Part shown: positions 60,835 through 64,000 of the stretch, one piece after another
Position numbering within the stretch: position 1 is the first letter of the stretch
How the letters are laid out: every line of letters begins with the position of its first letter
Made by a program: the position numbers and the translations under genes
The notes under the pieces: generated by a model
Told to the model about the DNA's origin: nothing
Databases searched by the model: none
What the model saw: only the letters and a program-made list of their open reading frames with translations
Assembly: GCF_033971885.1 (NCBI RefSeq)
Contig: NZ_JALBUS010000004.1
Location: 62,001-126,000 of the forward strand
From: Absicoccus intestinalis
GTDB taxonomy: Bacteria; Bacillota_I; Bacilli_A; Erysipelotrichales; Erysipelotrichaceae
DNA length: 64,000 nucleotides
Direction of reading: 5' to 3'

Positions 60835-61221
60835 TTAAGCTTGCGATTGTCTTCTCTCCTTGATGATATCCAGCATATTCTTATGCTTCAATTCTTCTTT
60901 CTGCTCGTTAGCCACTTCTTCTGGAAGACATTCGAGTATCTTGTTCATGCCAAGTATATAAGACTTCCATAGATTCTCATACGACTTAAAAAGCGGATTC
61001 TCTCGATATCCGCTTTGACCACCGCCATTGTTGTATTCAATGATGATATTTTGCTCACACGCTTGTTCACGAATGTCCTCTAATTTGATCTGCATCCAGG
61101 ATACATTTTGTATGATGGGCAACATCATTTTGATGGATTCATCACTGAAATTGTTTGTTTTTAATAGCTTTTTTAACTTGTTTTGGGCCCTTTTTGCCCT
61201 TGTTTTTACTGTATCCTCCAA
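60835..61221 (-). CDS. terS: Terminase small subunit (P27-like)
   Basis: 128 residues, TTG start at 61221 with AGAGGTGA upstream. Helical, basic N-terminus (TRAKRAQNKLKKLLKT) and NPLFKSYENLWKSYILGMNKILECLPEE, a pattern of P27-family small terminases. Recognises the packaging site; a candidate cos region lies directly upstream. Confidence 0.8.
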   Translation of the reverse strand: MEDTVKTRAKRAQNKLKKLLKTNNFSDESIKMMLPIIQNVSWMQIKLEDIREQACEQNIIIEYNNGGGQSGYRENPLFKSYENLWKSYILGMNKILECLPEEVANEQKEELKHKNMLDIIKERRQSQA

Positions 61222-61240
61222 CCTTATATGTCACCTCTTT

Positions 61241-61328
61241 CCTGACCACCCCCTGCCACCCAATGGGTCAGGGGGTAAATCGGCGCTGACGCGTGAGCTC
61301 GCCGTCATGTTAAAGGAGGCTAACCTCC
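61241..61328. other. Candidate cos / packaging region with three hairpins
   Basis: Between HNH and terS: hairpin 1, ACCCCCTG/CAGGGGGT with inner ACCC/GGGT (61248-61276), which also competes with CCTGACC/GGTCAGG; hairpin 2, CGGCG/CGCCG (61281-61304) around a central ACGCGT; hairpin 3, GGAGG-CTAA-CCTCC (61315-61328). GC-rich against AT-rich surroundings. The place next to HNH and terS is where cos sites of HK97-like phages lie. Confidence 0.5.
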
Positions 61329-61352
61329 CCACCTTAAAATTTAAAAATGTTT

Positions 61353-61700
61353 TTACCAATCACCATCTGAAATTGGTTTTTTCTTTTTTTTACTTAATAA
61401 TTCAACACTAAAATCCACTTTATTGGACTTCCAGGCATTGCAACAATAGTGAGCTGCCTGTAGATTGTTCCAATCTTCTGCCGCAGCTCTTGCACTTGGA
61501 TACCCAAATTCTTTCCACCGGCTAACAGGTTTTATTTCATCAATCACAAAACTCAATGGATGTTTAAAATCACTTGGTTCATCATAGTGGATTGGACCAT
61601 ACCTACCATGGCATATACCACACTCACACCCCATCGCTTTCAACCGGGCACGGTGTTTTCGGCGCAGGGTACCATTTGCATATCGTACATTCTGTTTCAT
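61353..61700 (-). CDS. HNH endonuclease
   Basis: 115 residues from ATG 61700 (GGGGAG upstream). CECGICHG provides two zinc cysteines, FVIDEIKPVSRW is the first HNH strand (with Asp-Glu in the H position context), and AAHYCCNAWKSNK the last. Terminase-associated HNH proteins help cut cos DNA together with TerL. Confidence 0.85.
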   Translation of the reverse strand: MKQNVRYANGTLRRKHRARLKAMGCECGICHGRYGPIHYDEPSDFKHPLSFVIDEIKPVSRWKEFGYPSARAAAEDWNNLQAAHYCCNAWKSNKVDFSVELLSKKKKKPISDGDW

Positions 61701-61774
61701 GCTCCCCACCCTATTGGATAGGCACGATAAAAGGCGGCGCTTCAAGAGCATCCGCCTCGTGTGCTTATCTACTG

Positions 61775-61791
61775 GTTACCTTCCTGGTAAC
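61775..61791. promoter_or_regulatory. Inverted repeat GTTACC-N5-GGTAAC
   Basis: Perfect 6+6 inverted repeat in the divergent region between HNH and the plus-strand peptides. The same GTTAC half-site is repeated in the promoter at 61875. Confidence 0.5.
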
Positions 61792-61822
61792 TCTGTACAT
61801 TACCATACTATCACATAAAACC

Positions 61823-61839
61823 AGGAAACATTGTTTCCT
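61823..61839. promoter_or_regulatory. 17-bp palindrome, operator candidate
   Basis: AGGAAACA-T-TGTTTCCT, perfect 8+1+8, in the same divergent region. Typical size for a phage repressor or regulator site. Confidence 0.55.
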
Positions 61840-61874
61840 ATTTTAAAAATTTATACAAATATTTCATCTTTTTA

Positions 61875-61903
61875 TTGACGTTACGTTACCGTTACGGTAT
61901 AAT
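61875..61903 (+). promoter_or_regulatory. Promoter with tandem GTTAC repeats in the spacer
   Basis: TTGACG (61875-61880), 17-bp spacer, TATAAT (61898-61903). The spacer is built of three GTTAC units (TTACGTTACCGTTACGG), so a regulator binding GTTACC would block polymerase directly. Confidence 0.8.
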
Positions 61904-61929
61904 ATAAATGTAGAAAGGAGAACAAACCA

Positions 61930-62025
61930 ATGGACAATATAGTCCTTGTGATCAATCTTATCACCGCTATCATCAATCTGTTAACTGCCGTGATTATGAT
62001 AGTGGCGATAGTCAAAGATCACTAA
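61930..62025 (+). CDS. 31-residue membrane peptide
   Basis: MDNIVLVINLITAIINLLTA... one hydrophobic helix ending KDH. Strong promoter and GGAG 9 nt upstream, so expression is likely. Similar in size and style to the peptide at 39281. Function unknown; a small toxin or antiholin-like peptide is possible. Confidence 0.55.
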   Translation: MDNIVLVINLITAIINLLTAVIMIVAIVKDH

Positions 62026-62026
62026 C

Positions 62027-62054
62027 GATTGGAGAGGATAAAACCTCTCTAATC
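62027..62054 (+). other. Hairpin after the 31-residue peptide gene
   Basis: GATTGGAGAGG-ATAAAA-CCTCTCTAATC, 11 pairs with one G-T, no T run after it. RNA stability or partial termination. Confidence 0.55.
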
Positions 62055-62091
62055 CTCAACTGTATTGTATCACATTGATTCAATCATAGAC

Positions 62092-62184
62092 ATGGAAACA
62101 ATCACATTGATCATCAGTATTGCAGCACTATGCATATCAATATATGGATTAACAATCGCAATCAAAAATAGAAAGGACAAATAA
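62092..62184 (+). CDS. 30-residue membrane peptide
   Basis: METITLIISIAALCISIYGL... one hydrophobic helix with a basic tail (KNRKDK). No clear ribosome site. It ends 1 bp before the 64-residue gene, and the AAAGGA site of that gene lies in its 3' end, so the three plus-strand genes likely share a transcript. Confidence 0.4.
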   Translation: METITLIISIAALCISIYGLTIAIKNRKDK

Positions 62185-62185
62185 C

Positions 62186-62380
62186 ATGCATACCAAATCA
62201 ATCAAGCTATCAAAAAAGAAAGATGGTCGTGGCTATATAACTAGCTATACTGTAAACATTGGCACAGCAGAGGCTCGTGAATGCGGTCTTGTATCAACCG
62301 ATGGATCACCCATTGAATTAGAAAAGGTCATCGATACCGAACATGGCCAAATCATCATCAGAAAGAAAGTCACGGAGTGA
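62186..62380 (+). CDS. 64-residue hypothetical phage protein
   Basis: SIKLSKKKDGRGYITSYTVNIGTAEARECGLVSTDGSPIELEKVIDTEHGQIIIRKK. Beta-rich, with AbrB-like alternation at the end. AAAGGA precedes the ATG and a terminator overlaps the stop. Not assigned to a family with confidence. Confidence 0.65.
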   Translation: MHTKSIKLSKKKDGRGYITSYTVNIGTAEARECGLVSTDGSPIELEKVIDTEHGQIIIRKKVTE

Positions 62381-62396
62381 TCCGTGATTTTTTTAT
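62370..62396 (+). terminator. Terminator of the plus-strand small gene cluster
   Basis: TCACGGA-GTGA-TCCGTGA followed by TTTTTTT; it also overlaps the 3' end of the convergent DUF1492 gene. Confidence 0.9.
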
Positions 62397-62830
62397 GCAT
62401 TACTTGTACTTAATTCATTCAACTCATTTCGTATATGCTTCCAAAGTCCAGGTCTTGTATACCCATATTTTTCGGCAACGGCATTAAATGTCATATCACC
62501 AACTACATATAAATCGAAAAGAATGTTACGATCACGAATGTTAAGTAGTTCTAACCATCTGCACTCATAGATGCGTTTTTGATAGTATTGTATTTCTCTT
62601 TCAACGCGCTCTGCCTTTTCCATCAATCCAAGTGGACTGATGTACTCATGTTCATACTTCGGCATTGGTAATGTTGATTGTTCCTGCTCTCTAGTAAGAT
62701 GCACATTGGCATGCGATAAGCCTAACTTTTGGTGATTGATAACCTCCAATTGTTGATTAAGCTCAATAATGCGATGACAGCAATAATTGAGTGATCTTAA
62801 ATCGTTTAATATTTGTAGCTCTCTTGCCAT
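62393..62830 (-). CDS. DUF1492/sigma-70-like phage late regulator
   Basis: 145 residues from ATG 62830 (GAGG upstream). Helical, ending with a sigma-4-like HTH: LNIRDRNILFDLYVVGDMTFNAVAEKYGYTRPGLWKHI (about 95-135). This type sits just before the terminase genes in Bacillota phages and is thought to turn on late transcription (ArpU/RinA role). Confidence 0.75.
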   Translation of the reverse strand: MARELQILNDLRSLNYCCHRIIELNQQLEVINHQKLGLSHANVHLTREQEQSTLPMPKYEHEYISPLGLMEKAERVEREIQYYQKRIYECRWLELLNIRDRNILFDLYVVGDMTFNAVAEKYGYTRPGLWKHIRNELNELSTSNA

Positions 62831-62834
62831 GCGC

Positions 62835-63062
62835 CTACCTCTTATATTGATAAAATTGGCTTTTATCCAAACACCATACTTGTCCATCATCAAACTGGAC
62901 ATCATATAGCTCACCTAGGTCCATCTTAGTGATATGGATAACAACTCCAATTTGACCAATATAATCTTTTTTTCGTTTGCCGTTTTTGCTAACTATAAAG
63001 TCTTCGTATGAATGTATAAGCTTTTTGAACTTAACCCTAGTCACATTGTTCTGTGCTTCCAT
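62835..63062 (-). CDS. 75-residue hypothetical phage protein (SH3-like)
   Basis: FIVSKNGKRKKDYIGQIGVVIHITKMDLGELYDVQFDDGQVWCLDKSQFYQYKR suggests a small KOW/SH3-like barrel. AAGGAG 8 nt before the ATG. Ends 5 bp before the DUF1492 gene. Confidence 0.6.
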   Translation of the reverse strand: MEAQNNVTRVKFKKLIHSYEDFIVSKNGKRKKDYIGQIGVVIHITKMDLGELYDVQFDDGQVWCLDKSQFYQYKR

Positions 63063-63186
63063 TTACACACTCCTTTAATACCTCATATGCCTTGTTTACC
63101 AGTTCTAATTGAAACCATGACCCACATCGAATCGTGTGATCATATGCAATTTTATACAAATATTCCAATGCATCTTTTTCGCCCAT
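63037..63186 (-). CDS. 49-residue hypothetical phage protein
   Basis: MGEKDALEYLYKIAYDHTIRCGSWFQLELVNKAYEVLKECVNG... a short helical protein. Overlaps the next gene by 26 bp and carries its ribosome site, a sign of coupling. Weak own ribosome site (GAGG at distance). Confidence 0.5.
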   Translation of the reverse strand: MGEKDALEYLYKIAYDHTIRCGSWFQLELVNKAYEVLKECVNGSTEQCD

Positions 63187-63331
63187 ATTGCCTTGCCTCG
63201 TTCTCTCTTTTTTATTGTCAAATAACTCTATATTATTTTACATTTGGATTTCATTGCTCATAGCCTTTAACCGTGCCGTTTCAGACCGTTTTTTCAAACC
63301 AAAAACTTTGTATATTTTTTAGGCCATAAAA

Positions 63332-64000
63332 TCATCCGTTTTTCCACATTTCATCCAGATGTTTTTTCTTCTGCTTTTTTGTCGATTTCGAATAAATTGA
63401 TGTCGTATCAAGACTGGAATGGCCAAGTATATCTTTCAGCTCTGTCACGTCTCCAATCTGTTCCATGAAACGTGTTGCGAACAGGTGCCTAAATGCATGC
63501 GGATGAATCTTGCTTAGCTTGATGCCTCGACATTGACCAGCCACTTGCTTCAACCCTCTGTATACGCTCATATAATCCACATCAAATAGCTTTCCTTCAT
63601 CGATTCCAGTGCCCTCTGCGTACGATATCAATTCACGTCTAAGCTTCGTATCAACGATGATATCCCTTGTCTTCCCTTTGTTTCGTACCGTGATATACGG
63701 CCCTTTTCTAAGACTTTCTATCGTAAAATACTTTAATTCGCCGATTCGGATACCTGTTTCACCAAGTATTCTCATGATGTAATACATATCCATCTCATCC
63801 TTCTTTTTGGCCATTCGAAGCATCCTTTTGTACTCTTCCTTGGTTATAACATCTTCAATCGATGCTTTTTCCTGGACCTTGATATTTTTAACGGCCAGTT
63901 TTGAATCAAACCGTTTCAAGCGTGATAGATCATCAATGTTTGATTCACAATATTTGACCAATTTGTTGATGATAACAATTTCATTGTTGACCGTCTTTGG
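63332..64000 (-). CDS. Second tyrosine recombinase, 5' end outside the window
   Basis: At least 222 residues are visible; the frame is open to the edge (PKTVNNEIVIINKL precedes the first possible start), so the N-terminus is missing. Core-binding domain partial, catalytic domain complete: Arg in GETGIRIGEL, HPHAFRHLFATR (H-x-x-R), LGHSSLDTTSIYSK with the Tyr. XerC/D-like, distinct from the tRNA-side integrase. May resolve phage dimers or be a second integration enzyme. Confidence 0.88.
   Translation of the reverse strand, partial: PKTVNNEIVIINKLVKYCESNIDDLSRLKRFDSKLAVKNIKVQEKASIEDVITKEEYKRMLRMAKKKDEMDMYYIMRILGETGIRIGELKYFTIESLRKGPYITVRNKGKTRDIIVDTKLRRELISYAEGTGIDEGKLFDVDYMSVYRGLKQVAGQCRGIKLSKIHPHAFRHLFATRFMEQIGDVTELKDILGHSSLDTTSIYSKSTKKQKKKHLDEMWKNG

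Larger units (their letters stand above)
37746..64000. mobile_element. Prophage of siphovirus type, integrated at tRNA-Thr, right end outside the window
   Basis: Integrase next to a tRNA, then a continuous late-gene block in the order terS-terL-portal-head-connector-tail-tape measure-Dit-Tal-baseplate-lysis, all on the minus strand, plus HNH nuclease, late regulator and a second recombinase. The long tape measure and the Dit/Tal pair indicate a long non-contractile tail; no sheath gene is seen. The genes appear intact. Repressor and replication genes and attR are not in the window. Confidence 0.95.

Noticed and set aside
61028..61411. 127-residue plus-strand open frame across terS and the hairpin region
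   Set aside because: Antisense to terS, no ribosome site, composition of a reversed frame.
1..64000. CRISPR array or insertion sequence
   Set aside because: No regularly spaced repeats and no transposase-like frame with terminal repeats were seen.

Overview
The window reads as a low-GC Bacillota (Firmicutes) chromosome with a tailed-phage prophage filling its right 40 percent. Evidence for Bacillota is a Met-type T-box leader, strong AGGAGG-like ribosome binding sites, the neighbourhoods pcrA-ligA-camS and rodZ-pgsA-cinA-recA, a CamS lipoprotein and a BmrCD-type ABC exporter. Protein flavour suggests an Erysipelotrichia-like gut organism, but no 16S gene or other decisive marker is present, so that is inference.

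Left arm (1-37.6 kb, host). 0-6 kb: the 5' end of maf, a DUF1461 membrane protein, an ACT regulator, thrB and thrC on the minus strand, divergent from aspartokinase and asd; together these cover most of aspartate-to-threonine synthesis (homoserine dehydrogenase is not here). 6-13 kb: an NlpC/P60-like secreted protein, tRNA-Leu, the rRNA methyltransferase rlmCD, and a MarR-controlled heterodimeric ABC exporter with clear divergent promoters and a palindromic operator. 12.6-23 kb: a membrane protein, camS, ligA, pcrA, an ECF S-component, an unrecognised acidic protein, an AEC carrier divergent from an RlmI-like methyltransferase, and two Fe-S proteins. 23-37.6 kb: sbcCD, an arylsulfotransferase-like lipoprotein, the metNIQ methionine transporter behind a T-box, a shrunken amidohydrolase-like protein, an alpha/beta hydrolase, an isochorismatase-like hydrolase, recA, cinA C-terminal domain, pgsA and rodZ.

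Right arm (37.7-64 kb, prophage). A tyrosine integrase lies just after tRNA-Thr(GGT), whose 3' end is duplicated 101 bp downstream. Then come tiny membrane peptides, a ribbon-helix-helix protein and a MazEF pair. From 61.2 kb down to 40.6 kb a single minus-strand late operon runs terS, terL, portal, minor head, scaffold, HK97-type capsid, connectors, tail tube, tape measure, Dit, Tal, CHAP lysin, baseplate and fibre modules, holin, a bifunctional CHAP/GH25 endolysin, then more fibre genes. Beyond terS are a hairpin-rich candidate cos region, an HNH nuclease, an operator-rich divergent region, small peptides, a DUF1492-type late regulator and a second tyrosine recombinase that runs off the window. 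Lysogeny and replication genes are not visible and should lie past 64 kb.

The most notable observations are two 8-G homopolymer tracts at the identical codon position (residue 121) of two paralogous tail-tip genes, which look like phase-variation switches for a C-terminal helix; four host genes whose ATG sits exactly where transcription should start (leaderless); the structured candidate cos region; and an endolysin ending in an antimicrobial-peptide-like helix.
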